From Aureispira sp963837355 (GTDB lineage: Bacteria > Bacteroidota > Bacteroidia > Chitinophagales > Saprospiraceae), in contig CAWIMY010000003.1 in assembly GCA_963837355.1 (NCBI GenBank), positions 1-64,000 of the forward strand: 64,000 bases of DNA, in the 5' to 3' direction. A program made the translations under genes and the position numbers. Below are positions 50,202 to 58,266 of this stretch, one piece after another. The notes below the pieces were generated by a model, which saw nothing but the letters and a program-made list of their open reading frames with translations, had not been told where the DNA came from and ran no database searches. How positions within the stretch are numbered: position 1 is the stretch's first letter; every line of letters starts with the position of its first letter.

Positions 50202-50780
50202 ATGAAAATCAACAGCCAAAAATTACTACAAGACCTCCAAATACGCACAGAGAACAGCCTTCAAGTTGCTCAACAGTGGCTTAATTTGCCCTTAGAAACC
50301 TTGCAATACAAACCCGATGCGGAAACGTGGAGTGTCTTAGAAGGCCTAGAACACCTCAACCTATACGGAGAGTTTTACCTGCCCGAAATAAAGCGCCAAA
50401 TGGACAAGAGCGCGCATCAAACTGCCACAGCTCTATTCAAAAGTAGTTGGTTGGGCAACTACTTTGCACTCGCCATGCTGCCCAAAGAACAGCTAAATAC
50501 CATGAAAACCTTCCAAGACAAAAACCCCAATGGAAGTAGTTTGGACAAGCAAGTCCTTGCCAAATTTATCGCGCAGCAAAAAGAAACGTTGACTTTACTA
50601 GAACAAGCCAGCCGCGTCAACCTCACCAAAACCAAAACAGGCATTACGTTGACACCTTGGATTCGCTTGCGGTTAGGCGATACGTTTAGAGTGGTTATTT
50701 ATCACAATGATCGGCATATCGTACAGGCCAAGGGAGTCTTGGAACAAGTGCAGCCCCACAAGAAACAACCCGTGAATTAG
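50202..50780 (+). CDS. DinB-superfamily protein
   Basis: 192 residues, a four-helix DinB_2/YfiT-type fold. The first helices include QWLNLPLETLQYKPDAETWSVLEGLEHLNLYGEFYL, with the metal-site His in LEHLN, and the last helix has VVIYHNDRHIVQAKGVL with a second His pair. Such proteins are putative metal-dependent transferases using small thiols; substrate unknown. Its stop overlaps that of the convergent Crp/Fnr gene. Confidence 0.82.
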   Translation: MKINSQKLLQDLQIRTENSLQVAQQWLNLPLETLQYKPDAETWSVLEGLEHLNLYGEFYLPEIKRQMDKSAHQTATALFKSSWLGNYFALAMLPKEQLNTMKTFQDKNPNGSSLDKQVLAKFIAQQKETLTLLEQASRVNLTKTKTGITLTPWIRLRLGDTFRVVIYHNDRHIVQAKGVLEQVQPHKKQPVN

Positions 50781-51313
50781 CTCTTTTTTATTCTAGATAA
50801 GGTCTCGGGTGTCATCCGCAAGTACGACGCGATGTATTTATGAGGGATGTGCTGAAAAAGTTGGGGACTCCGCTTCCAAACGCGTTCGTAACGCGCTCTG
50901 GGAGAATCCAGTAGTAGGTCTTTTTCGCGCTCTATTTGTTGGTACACCAACTGCTCTAAGATCGTATACCAAAGTGCAAACAGCTCTTTGTTGGACTGTA
51001 CCAATCCCATAAAGGCCGTTTTTGTAATGACTTTTAAGGTTGTTTTTTTGATGGCTTGTAGGTAGAAAGGAGAAGCGCTTTCGGTAATAAAGGAATCGAG
51101 CGCGCCGATAAAATTGCCCTCATAGCCTAAACGAATGGTGTGCAAGCGCTCTTCCTGCTCTACAAAAACATGCAAACTGCCACTGACAATGTAATACAGA
51201 TTGGTGTCGGTCGTATCCGCCATTTTCAAGTACTCATTTCTAGACAAGTGTACCGTTTTGAGCCACAACTGCTGCTCTTCTATTGTACTGGCCAAGGCCG
51301 CAATGGAATTCAT
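50777..51313 (-). CDS. Crp/Fnr-family transcriptional regulator
   Basis: 178 residues. The cyclic-nucleotide-binding beta roll occupies ~20-110 (YYIVSGSLHVFVEQEER, GNFIGALDSFITES); the C-terminal winged-helix part is short (IPHKYIASYLRMTPETLSRIKKS, the recognition helix at MTPETLSRI). No Fnr-type iron-sulfur cysteines, so the ligand is probably a nucleotide or none. The start is ATG 51313. It lies 11 bases after deoC on the same strand and may be co-transcribed with it. Confidence 0.88.
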   Translation of the reverse strand: MNSIAALASTIEEQQLWLKTVHLSRNEYLKMADTTDTNLYYIVSGSLHVFVEQEERLHTIRLGYEGNFIGALDSFITESASPFYLQAIKKTTLKVITKTAFMGLVQSNKELFALWYTILEQLVYQQIEREKDLLLDSPRARYERVWKRSPQLFQHIPHKYIASYLRMTPETLSRIKKS

Positions 51314-51324
51314 AGACAATGGGT

Positions 51325-52224
51325 TTAAGGGGTTTGTTGCAACAACGCCAATTGTTTTTGAATGGTCGTCAGTAAGCTACTCGCACCAATTCTGAAATAA
51401 CGTGGGGTCTCCCAAGCGGCTCCTAATTCTTTTTCGACCAGCATCAACCACTGCCAAGCATGTTGGGCGCGGCGAATACCCCCTGCGGGTTTGAGACCAA
51501 CGCGAAAACCTGTGCGCGCTTCGTGGGCGCGCAAGCGCTGCGCCATCACAATACCCGCTTCTAAGGTGGCACCAATTTCCTCTTTTCCTGTGCTTGTTTT
51601 GATAAAATCAGCCCCTGCCAATAGGGCGACTTGGCTGGCGCGGGCCACTGTTTCTAAATCGGGCAAATGCCCTGTTTCTAGAATGACCTTGAGCAAGGCC
51701 GAACCACAAGCCGCGCGCTGTTGACGCAAGTCCTCGTACAACCCTGCCCAATCTTGGGAAAGACTGTAATGGCGCGGTGCAACAATGTCTATCTCTTGCG
51801 CGCCCAATGCTACTGCGGCCCGAATTTCATCCAACCGCCAAGACAAGGGCAACAAGCCCGTCGGAAAGCCTGCCGCGACACTGGCAATGGGAAGGCCGCT
51901 TTCGCCCAAGGCTTCTTTGGCCGTCGCAATAAAAGCAGGATACAAACAAACGGCTGCTACTTGCAAATGGGGTTCTTGCACTAGGGGGCGCTGTGCCAAA
52001 GCACACAGTTCGCGCACTTTTTGCGCGCTGTCGTTCCCCGAAAGGGTGGTCAAATCCATACAGCGTAGCGCCAGCCGCAACCGCGCTGCTTTTTCACTGC
52101 TGCTCAATCTTGGATTCCCGCGATAGAGCGCCGCCGTTTGTTCTACTGCAGCCGTATCTACGGTCAACCCTTGTAGGTAATCGAGGTCTAATGCTTGGGG
52201 GATATTTCTAGAAACAGTGGTCAT
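51325..52224 (-). CDS. deoC: deoxyribose-phosphate aldolase
   Basis: 299 residues, the longer eukaryote-like DeoC form. Class I aldolase motifs: ALLKVILETGHLPD, ADFIKTSTGKEE (the Schiff-base lysine), VGLKPAGGIR (the proton-relay lysine) and YFRIGASSLL. It splits 2-deoxyribose 5-phosphate into acetaldehyde and glyceraldehyde 3-phosphate, the last step of deoxynucleoside use; nucleoside phosphorylase (38.6 kb) and a nucleoside transporter (60.8 kb) elsewhere in the window fit the same pathway but are not adjacent. Confidence 0.95.
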   Translation of the reverse strand: MTTVSRNIPQALDLDYLQGLTVDTAAVEQTAALYRGNPRLSSSEKAARLRLALRCMDLTTLSGNDSAQKVRELCALAQRPLVQEPHLQVAAVCLYPAFIATAKEALGESGLPIASVAAGFPTGLLPLSWRLDEIRAAVALGAQEIDIVAPRHYSLSQDWAGLYEDLRQQRAACGSALLKVILETGHLPDLETVARASQVALLAGADFIKTSTGKEEIGATLEAGIVMAQRLRAHEARTGFRVGLKPAGGIRRAQHAWQWLMLVEKELGAAWETPRYFRIGASSLLTTIQKQLALLQQTP

Positions 52225-52229
52225 ACCAT

Positions 52230-52272
52230 AAAAAATAAAAAGCCACTAAGCAGCGAGTTGTTGCTTAGTGGC
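52230..52272 (-). terminator. Rho-independent terminator of phoH
   Basis: A perfect 11-bp stem GCCACTAAGCA/TGCTTAGTGGC followed on the minus strand by TTTTTATTTTTT. Confidence 0.9.
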
Positions 52273-52299
52273 ACGGTGAATTATGCATTTACCTCGCTT

Positions 52300-53325
52300 T
52301 TAGGACTCCTCTTGATCGGTATCCTCGTAAGGTTTCTCTTTGGTTTTCTTTTGGAATTTTCTATTCTCGTCTTCTTCGCTATGCTTTTCGTAGGCATCAA
52401 TAATTTGCTTGACTAAGCGGTGGCGCACCACATCTTCACTAGTCAGTTGCAACATACCAATTCCACTGATATTTTTAAGAATATTCAAACTCTTAATCAA
52501 GCCCGATTGCTGGCGACGGGGCAAATCAATTTGCGATAAATCTCCAGTAATAATACACTTGGCGTAAGGCCCTAGACGCGTCAAAAACATCTTCAATTGT
52601 GTCTCTGTCGTGTTTTGTGCTTCATCCAAAATAATAAAGGAATTGTCCAACGTTCGGCCGCGCATAAAGGCTAAAGGCGCCACTTCAATAACGCGATTTT
52701 GCATGTACAAGGCTAATTTTTCGGGGTGAATCATATCATCCAAAGCATCGTACAAAGGGCGTAGATAGGGATCAATTTTATCTTTTAAATCCCCAGGCAA
52801 GTAGCCCAAGTTTTCCCCTGCTTCTACGGCAGGGCGTGTCAAGACAATACGGCTAACGGTTCCCAGTTTGAGGGCGCGTACGGCCAAGGCTACGGCGGTG
52901 TAGGTTTTACCTGTTCCCGCAGGGCCGATGGCAAACAAGACGTCGTTGTCGTTGGACAATTCGATCATCTTTTTTTGATTCTTGGTACGCGGCAGAATTG
53001 GTTTACCATTGCGCCCATGCACAATAATATTTTTACTGTCTTTCTGAACACGGCCAGCCATGGGATTTTCGCCACTCAAAATCTCGTTGATGTGCGCGTT
53101 GGTTAACTCTCCATATTGCCCGAGCATTTTGGCCATTAATTCTAGTTTGGCCTTTACATCCTGCACGCGTTTCTTCTCGCCGTTGATCTTGATCATGCCT
53201 CCTCTAGAGGTCATGGTTACATCGGGATAGGCTTTGCGCACGGCATTCAGGTTCTTGTCGTTCTTACCGTAAAAGGAGACTAAATCTACCTTTTCAATCA
53301 ATAGTACTACTTCGCTTAAACTCAT
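52300..53325 (-). CDS. PhoH-family ATPase
   Basis: 341 residues. An N-terminal RNA-binding-like region, then the PhoH P-loop domain: Walker A GPAGTGKTYTAVALAV, RPAVEAGENLGYLPGDL, Walker B FIILDEAQNTT, sensor VIEVAPLAFMRGRT, and the ITGDLSQIDLP motif. It is the PhoH1 type, linked in other bacteria to RNA turnover and phosphate stress. The C-terminal tail is strongly charged. It has its own terminator, and a 328-base upstream gap. Confidence 0.93.
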   Translation of the reverse strand: MSLSEVVLLIEKVDLVSFYGKNDKNLNAVRKAYPDVTMTSRGGMIKINGEKKRVQDVKAKLELMAKMLGQYGELTNAHINEILSGENPMAGRVQKDSKNIIVHGRNGKPILPRTKNQKKMIELSNDNDVLFAIGPAGTGKTYTAVALAVRALKLGTVSRIVLTRPAVEAGENLGYLPGDLKDKIDPYLRPLYDALDDMIHPEKLALYMQNRVIEVAPLAFMRGRTLDNSFIILDEAQNTTETQLKMFLTRLGPYAKCIITGDLSQIDLPRRQQSGLIKSLNILKNISGIGMLQLTSEDVVRHRLVKQIIDAYEKHSEEDENRKFQKKTKEKPYEDTDQEES

Positions 53326-53653
53326 TCGTTGTTGGTTAAATAAAGCCGTTTATAGCAACGCTTTGGGTGTTCGGTTTTCCTAGTGCTGTACTAATCTGTT
53401 AGACTAGCTACGCCACAGGAAATAGGCAGTTTAGGAACATCTATAGCCCACTTCTACGGGCTTAGTCCGCTAACTTTACAATTTTTATTCCCATAAGGTT
53501 CCTCAATGTACGTCTTGCTTTTTGTCCTGCTGCCGTTGTTTGGCGGTAGCTGCTTGGAAGGCAAACAGTTAGTCCTTCCAAAAAAAATGCACGGATATTA
53601 CTTTTTAATGAGGGTTCTTATTTAGTGGCTAGCGTTTTCTAACGCGTTAGAAG
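53326..53653. other. intergenic region upstream of phoH
   Basis: No gene or strong regulatory motif is seen; a few weak hairpins only. Confidence 0.4.
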
Positions 53654-53818
53654 TTATTCCCCCTTTGTTTTGTTTCGTTCTCCCTGACAGCGCTTGCTAC
53701 AATACTTCACCTCCTCCCAGCAATTTTCCCATTTTTTGCGCCAAGCAAAAGGCCGTTGGCAAACAACACAGGTTTTTTCGGGCAAGTTTGACTTGCTGTA
53801 CTTCTTTTTTGTTTTCAT
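53654..53818 (-). CDS. DUF2256 small zinc-ribbon-like protein
   Basis: 54 residues with the full DUF2256 pattern: LPEKTCVVCQRPFAWRKKW, then WEEVKYCSKRC. Four cysteines (C17, C20, C40, C44) in two pairs suggest a zinc site. Very basic N-terminus. The function is unknown; the family is widespread as a stand-alone small gene, often near photolyase/cryptochrome genes in other bacteria (not seen here). ATG at 53818 and TAA at 53654. Confidence 0.88.
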   Translation of the reverse strand: MKTKKKYSKSNLPEKTCVVCQRPFAWRKKWENCWEEVKYCSKRCQGERNKTKGE

Positions 53819-53906
53819 TATAACAGGTATTTGTCAGTTCTCTTGTTGTAACACGTCTTTTTGGTAGATGTTTGAGCATCGTTGTCTAGAGCCTTATTTT
53901 TTTTCT

Positions 53907-53914
53907 TAACTTTG
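53907..53914 (+). promoter_or_regulatory. -7 box of the thi operon
   Basis: TAACTTTG matches TAnnTTTG and lies about 40 bases before the TPP riboswitch; a TTG at 53882 is a possible -33 element (22-base spacing). Confidence 0.55.
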
Positions 53915-53954
53915 AGGAGATTTAAGTAGAAGTTGTTTCAACCATTTCAAATAG

Positions 53955-54036
53955 ACTTTAGGGGTGTTCCATTTTTTAGTGGAACTGAGAAAGACCCTTA
54001 TTACCTGATACAGTTCGTACTGTCGTAGGGAAAAGT
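53955..54036 (+). promoter_or_regulatory. TPP riboswitch (THI element)
   Basis: The conserved aptamer blocks are in order: AGGGGTG, the hairpin TTCC...GGAA, CTGAGA (53985-53990), ACCCTT, ACCTGATACAGTTCG, TACTGTCGTAGGGAA, closed by P1 ACTTT/AAAGT. The CTGAGA and pyrophosphate-binding halves are intact. It senses thiamine pyrophosphate and would shut off thiS-thiC. The expression platform lies in 54037-54203 and was not resolved. Confidence 0.94.
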
Positions 54037-54203
54037 TGTTGGCTATTCTATACGAGCGCGCTACGCCCTCTTTTGCCTCGATTTCTTCTCTCTCCGAGTC
54101 TGTTGTCAGTTCCTTGTCTTTCCTCGCGCTTCCGCTGTCTATTGTTTTTATTTTATTATAATAATCTACCAAGGAGATTGCGGTCTTCTATCAACACTAG
54201 TGT

Positions 54204-54407
54204 ATGATTCTTTGGGTTAATAAAACAGCACAACAGCACGAGGCTCCTCTTTCCTTACTAGCGCTTCTAGAGGCGTTGCAAAAAGCAGAACAAACAGGCA
54301 TTGCTGTAGCGGTTAACAATCGCGTTATTCCTAGAAATAAATGGGAACTGCAAGCATTGCAAGATCAAGACAACATTACGATTATCACAGCCACACAAGG
54401 CGGTTGA
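54204..54407 (+). CDS. thiS: sulfur carrier protein ThiS
   Basis: 67 residues, the standard size, ubiquitin-like fold: LLALLEALQ, GIAVAVNNRVIPRNKW, DNITIITATQGG. The C-terminal Gly-Gly is the site that is adenylated and loaded with sulfur for thiazole synthesis. It lies directly downstream of a TPP riboswitch and 63 bases before thiC. The other thiazole genes (thiG, thiF, thiH) are not in the window. Confidence 0.92.
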   Translation: MILWVNKTAQQHEAPLSLLALLEALQKAEQTGIAVAVNNRVIPRNKWELQALQDQDNITIITATQGG

Positions 54408-54470
54408 TTTTCTTCTCATTAGCCAACAAACAAACCCCTAATCGCCGATTAGGATTATAAAATAGCCATT

Positions 54471-55766
54471 ATGAAAAAAGATAAAATTCCAAGTGAAGGC
54501 GTAATCACTAAAGATGCTTTTCCAGCTTCTAAAAAGATTTACGTTCAAGGTAAACTACACAATATAAAAGTCGCTATGCGCGAAATTTCTCTAGAGGATA
54601 CCGTACACAAATCAACGGGTGAAGTCGAGAAGAATGCTCCTGTGACGGTTTATGACACGAGTGGTCCTTATACCGATACCAACATTAATATTGACATTAC
54701 CAAGGGTATCCATCGCCTGCGCAAAGATTGGATCTTGGAGCGTGGAGATGTCGAAGCGTTGGACGCGATTAGTTCGGATTACGGACAAGAGCGCCTAGCC
54801 GATGAGAAATTGAACCACTTGCGCTTCCCCTCTTTGCAGCACCGCCCCCTTCGCGCCAAAAAAGGAGCGAATGTTTCGCAAATGCACTACGCGAGAAAGG
54901 GAATGATTACGCACGAAATGGAATACGTTGCCATCCGCGAAAACCAACGACGGGATGAATTGATGCAGCAAGGGGTAGAGTTTAAACAACATCCTGGCGA
55001 GAGCTTTGGAGCAAACATTCCCAAAGGCTTTATTACGCCTGAGTTTGTCCGCGATGAGATCGCTGCAGGCCGCGCTATTATTCCCAATAACATCAACCAC
55101 CCAGAGTCGGAGCCGATGATTATTGGGCGCAATTTTTTAGTTAAAATCAATGCCAATATTGGTAACTCTGCTGTCACTTCTAGTATTGCAGAGGAAGTAG
55201 AAAAAGCAGTTTGGGCCTGCCGCTGGGGTGGGGATACCATTATGGATTTGTCTACAGGACAAAATATCCACGAGACCCGCGAATGGATTATTCGCAATTC
55301 TCCTGTTCCAATTGGTACGGTGCCTATTTATCAAGCCTTAGAAAAAGTAGACGGTAAAGCCGAAGATTTGACTTGGGAGATTTTTAGAGATACCTTGATT
55401 GAGCAAGCCGAGCAAGGCGTTTCTTATTTCACGATTCACGCAGGTGTCTTGTTGCGCTATGTGCCGTTGACAGCTGATCGCATTACGGGGATAGTATCTA
55501 GAGGCGGTTCTATTATGGCGAAATGGTGTTTGTCGCATCACAAGGAAAATTTCTTGTACACGCACTTTGAGGACATTTGCGAGATCATGAAAGCGTATGA
55601 TGTTGCCTTCTCGTTGGGCGATGGCTTACGCCCTGGTTGTTTGGCCGATGCCAACGATGCCGCTCAATTTGGCGAGTTAGAGACCTTAGGAGAATTGACA
55701 AAAATTGCTTGGAAACACGACATTCAAGTTATGATTGAGGACCTGGACACGTACCCATGCAGTTGA
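54471..55766 (+). CDS. thiC: phosphomethylpyrimidine synthase ThiC, N-terminal part (frameshifted)
   Basis: 431 residues covering the N-terminal domain and most of the radical-SAM barrel of ThiC: YDTSGPYTDTNINIDI, MHYARKGMITHEMEYVAIRE, GRNFLVKINANIGNSAV, ADTIMDLSTGQNIHETREWI (here GDTIMDL), SPVPIGTVPIYQALEK, YFTIHAGVL. It stays in frame to QVMIE (about 55739), where the family motif EGPGHVPM should follow. The sequence there is GAGG/ACCTGG; one missing G in a GGG run gives EDLDTYPCS and a stop. ThiC converts aminoimidazole ribotide to the pyrimidine of thiamine. Confidence 0.93.
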   Translation: MKKDKIPSEGVITKDAFPASKKIYVQGKLHNIKVAMREISLEDTVHKSTGEVEKNAPVTVYDTSGPYTDTNINIDITKGIHRLRKDWILERGDVEALDAISSDYGQERLADEKLNHLRFPSLQHRPLRAKKGANVSQMHYARKGMITHEMEYVAIRENQRRDELMQQGVEFKQHPGESFGANIPKGFITPEFVRDEIAAGRAIIPNNINHPESEPMIIGRNFLVKINANIGNSAVTSSIAEEVEKAVWACRWGGDTIMDLSTGQNIHETREWIIRNSPVPIGTVPIYQALEKVDGKAEDLTWEIFRDTLIEQAEQGVSYFTIHAGVLLRYVPLTADRITGIVSRGGSIMAKWCLSHHKENFLYTHFEDICEIMKAYDVAFSLGDGLRPGCLADANDAAQFGELETLGELTKIAWKHDIQVMIEDLDTYPCS

Positions 55767-56338
55767 TTAAGGAAAATATGGAAAAGCAGTTGCGCGATTG
55801 TTTTGAAGCGCCTTTCTATACCCTCGGCCCGTTGACCACGGATATTGCACCAGGTTATGACCACATCACTTCGGCGATTGGTGCTGCGCAGATTGGTTGG
55901 TATGGTACCGCGATGCTGTGTTATGTAACGCCTAAAGAACATTTGGGCTTGCCCAATAAAAAAGACGTTAAAGATGGCGTTATCACGTATAAGATTGCTG
56001 CCCACGCCGCTGATTTAGCCAAGGGGCACCCTGGTTCACAACACCGCGACAATGCGTTGAGCAAAGCGCGCTTTGAGTTCCGCTGGAACGACCAATTCAA
56101 CTTGTCTTTGGATCCTGACACAGCGCGCGAATTTCACGATGAAACCTTGCCTGCTGAAGGAGCCAAGATTGCTCATTTCTGTTCGATGTGTGGCCCTAAA
56201 TTCTGTTCGATGAAAATCACGCAGGAGGTACGCGAATACGCTGCCAACCTTAAAGCTACGGAAGCAGCAGCATTGGCCAAAGGCATGGAAGAAAAAGCAA
56301 AAGAGTTTACGGATAGCGGCGCAGAAATTTACCGCTAG
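55757..56338 (+). CDS. thiC: ThiC C-terminal part, iron-sulfur domain (frameshifted)
   Basis: 193 residues continuing ThiC exactly: MQLIKENMEKQLRDCFEAPF, LGPLTTDIAPGYDHITSAIG, GWYGTAMLCYVTPKEHLGLP, and the C-terminal CSMCGPKFCSM, the CxxCx4C motif that binds the [4Fe-4S] cluster. ATG 55757 is internal. Adding one base near 55739-55741 joins both parts to a full-length 622-residue enzyme (1868+1 bases). All catalytic residues are otherwise intact, so the break is either very recent or a sequencing/assembly error. Confidence 0.93.
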   Translation: MQLIKENMEKQLRDCFEAPFYTLGPLTTDIAPGYDHITSAIGAAQIGWYGTAMLCYVTPKEHLGLPNKKDVKDGVITYKIAAHAADLAKGHPGSQHRDNALSKARFEFRWNDQFNLSLDPDTAREFHDETLPAEGAKIAHFCSMCGPKFCSMKITQEVREYAANLKATEAAALAKGMEEKAKEFTDSGAEIYR

Positions 56339-56341
56339 ACC

Positions 56342-56390
56342 GTTTTTTTTTAATAGGGCGCTAGCAGAATAGCGCCCTATTAAAAAAAAG
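56342..56390 (+). other. long stem-loop after thiC
   Basis: TAATAGGGCGCTA (56351-56363) pairs with TAGCGCCCTATTA (56370-56382), and flanking T and A runs extend the stem to about 21 bp. The T run precedes and the A run follows the stem, so this is not a classic terminator on either strand, though it may still halt or protect transcripts. Confidence 0.6.
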
Positions 56391-56414
56391 TAGCGCTCCT
56401 ACCCTTACCACCTT

Positions 56415-57053
56415 TTATTCATCCTTCACACAGCGGCAAGAAAGGTAATTTTCCTTTTTCACGCTACCGCGATAGATGCTGTCAAAATCTTTGTTTAAGT
56501 TGCGTTGCCAAGCTTTGGCGGCGTTTTCTTCGGTGGCACTCCAAAACTCGGCGTGTTGCCCCAAGCGCTCATAAGCTTGATTCTGTTCGTTGTACCAACC
56601 CGCTGGATACGCATTGAATAGCAAATTATTGGAGCCGTTGTTCAAGATCCATCCTGAGCTTGATTTCAGCGCGTTGCCAAGCGTGCCGCCTCGGTGCCCT
56701 GTAAAACCCAACGTATGCGCTTCCATCCCTAGGTACCGTTCCAAATCTTGCCAATCGAGATCTGTTGGCAAATGCCACTTCTCTGGGCAAGCCACCAAGG
56801 CTTGTTCGTAGTTGTATAAACGTCCATATTCCGAAAAGGGATTGTTGGGGTTCGCTTTACTTCCCGTAATGTCGTACGCTAAGTTTTCTGCCATCCAAAC
56901 TTGTGTCCCATATTCTTCCGTCGAGTAACGCTGTCCGTCGCGTTCGTCCACTAGATCAGTGGGATCTTTGATTACCTCGGCGCGCTCACAAGCCAAGACA
57001 CTGAGTCCCAAAAGTATAGTTATGATTCCTAATAAGTAGTTGATTGCTGGCAT
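56415..57053 (-). CDS. FISUMP-domain lipoprotein
   Basis: 212 residues. Signal peptide and lipobox (LLGLSVLAC), then the Fibrobacter major-paralogous domain: GTQVWMAENLAYD, YGRLYNYEQALVACPEKWHLPTD, WSATEENAAKAW and the terminal LSCRCVKD. Such lectin-like C-type modules are common on Bacteroidota cell surfaces; ligand unknown. Monocistronic. Confidence 0.88.
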   Translation of the reverse strand: MPAINYLLGIITILLGLSVLACERAEVIKDPTDLVDERDGQRYSTEEYGTQVWMAENLAYDITGSKANPNNPFSEYGRLYNYEQALVACPEKWHLPTDLDWQDLERYLGMEAHTLGFTGHRGGTLGNALKSSSGWILNNGSNNLLFNAYPAGWYNEQNQAYERLGQHAEFWSATEENAAKAWQRNLNKDFDSIYRGSVKKENYLSCRCVKDE

Positions 57054-57336
57054 AGGTCTTTATTGTTTGTAGAACAGGATTTACTGCTGTTCGTTCTTTT
57101 TATAGGGGAGCCCCATTTTTGGAGCGGTAGGTTGACCTACTCCTATCAAAAATTATACGCAACTGCGGTTAGAATGTTTCGTTTTGGCCAAAATTGGGTC
57201 ATAGTTTTATTGGTTGTATTGGAAAGGTAGTGAAACGAAGCTTCGAAAATCATTTGAATCGCTGTACTATACCGCTACCAGCTTTGGTGTTTTTTTCAAT
57301 ATTTTATAAATGCTCCTGTAAACGAGTCCTTTGCTT
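57054..57336. other. intergenic region, no feature recognised
   Basis: About 280 AT-rich bases; nothing supported. Confidence 0.35.
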
Positions 57337-57831
57337 TTACCAATCAAAATACCGTTGCTCCCAAGTACTATCCATTACTTCTTCATCGAAGCGTTGCAAA
57401 GCTTTATTCTCACAGCGGCAGCGCTTAGGAAAGGACAATGCTTGTAGCGCTATTTTACTACGCAAATGGAAGTTGTCATAAATCGTATCAATATAATTAG
57501 GCGGATAGACTTTTAATACTCTAAAACGGCATTTTCCAACTTCAAATTCGCTGCCTGCGCCTACAACGATACTTTCAAAAGGTTGTCTATCCACGTACAT
57601 GATAGTAGCTACATTCCCAAGAGCCACAGAATCTGCCTTCACAGCATACACTATCTCGCCTTCTGATACGCCAATTCTTATGTTTTCTGCACCTATGCAA
57701 GGACTAGAATACCTCCTAGCCCCCATAACAAAAATAGGTTCGTCACTTCCTTTGTGACTACTGTGAATTGGATAGTATTTGCAATTGCACTTACAAAATA
57801 ATATTATCAAAACAACGCACAAGAATCTCAT
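57337..57831 (-). CDS. small exported protein of unknown function
   Basis: 164 residues with a short hydrophobic leader (FLCVVLIILFCKC) and a beta-rich mature part (IRIGVSEGEIVYAVKADSVAL, FEVGKCRFRVLKVYPP). Several cysteines follow the leader, one of which may be lipidated. No family recognised; no operon partners. Confidence 0.65.
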   Translation of the reverse strand: MRFLCVVLIILFCKCNCKYYPIHSSHKGSDEPIFVMGARRYSSPCIGAENIRIGVSEGEIVYAVKADSVALGNVATIMYVDRQPFESIVVGAGSEFEVGKCRFRVLKVYPPNYIDTIYDNFHLRSKIALQALSFPKRCRCENKALQRFDEEVMDSTWEQRYFDW

Positions 57832-57953
57832 ATTTTAACCCATTTGTCAAAATGCTTCAATAAAACATCCCACTCAATTACCAAATGATTTTTTCCTGCT
57901 GGATTCTGTAAAGAAACATTTATTTCATTTACTTCCCTCAAATAATAAATACA

Positions 57954-58266
57954 GTGTAACAGAAGTTTTCCTACAAATAACAATAGCTAAAGTAAAAGCA
58001 ATTGCCACGGATTTGAATGGGCATTGCAGGGAGCTGGATAAGCGAACCGCCTTTTTGTGAGACGGTATTTTTATCTTTGATAAAAATAAAACCTCTCTTG
58101 TTTGAGCCGAAGGCGAGTTTGGGAGGTTTAGACGAGCAAAAAGGCTGTTTGCCCAGCTCCTTGCTTTAGCCCTAGCCTTTTTTGGTTACTTTTTTTGGCA
58201 ATGAAAAAAAGTGACACCCAGTCTACTTAAAACAATATACCCTCTGTTCAAAAACTTCTGTTACAC
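57954..58266. mobile_element. MITE-like foldback element with 16-bp terminal inverted repeats
   Basis: GTGTAACAGAAGTTTT at 57954-57969 recurs perfectly inverted at 58251-58266. The inside is itself largely palindromic: GGAGCTGG...GCCTTTTTG near 58030 pairs with CAAAAAGGC...CCAGCTCC near 58135, and a T-run/A-run hairpin lies at 58184-58212. It has no coding capacity; 313 bp. Its right end overlaps the 3' end of the calpain-like gene, and a solo end lies at 19484-19497. Confidence 0.6.

Noticed and set aside
53906..54172. An 88-residue minus-strand protein
   Set aside because: It is antisense to the TPP riboswitch, whose conserved blocks explain the sequence.
56342..56390. Rho-independent terminator after thiC
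   Set aside because: The T tract is before the stem and the A tract after it on both strands, so the required U tract is missing; kept only as a stem-loop.
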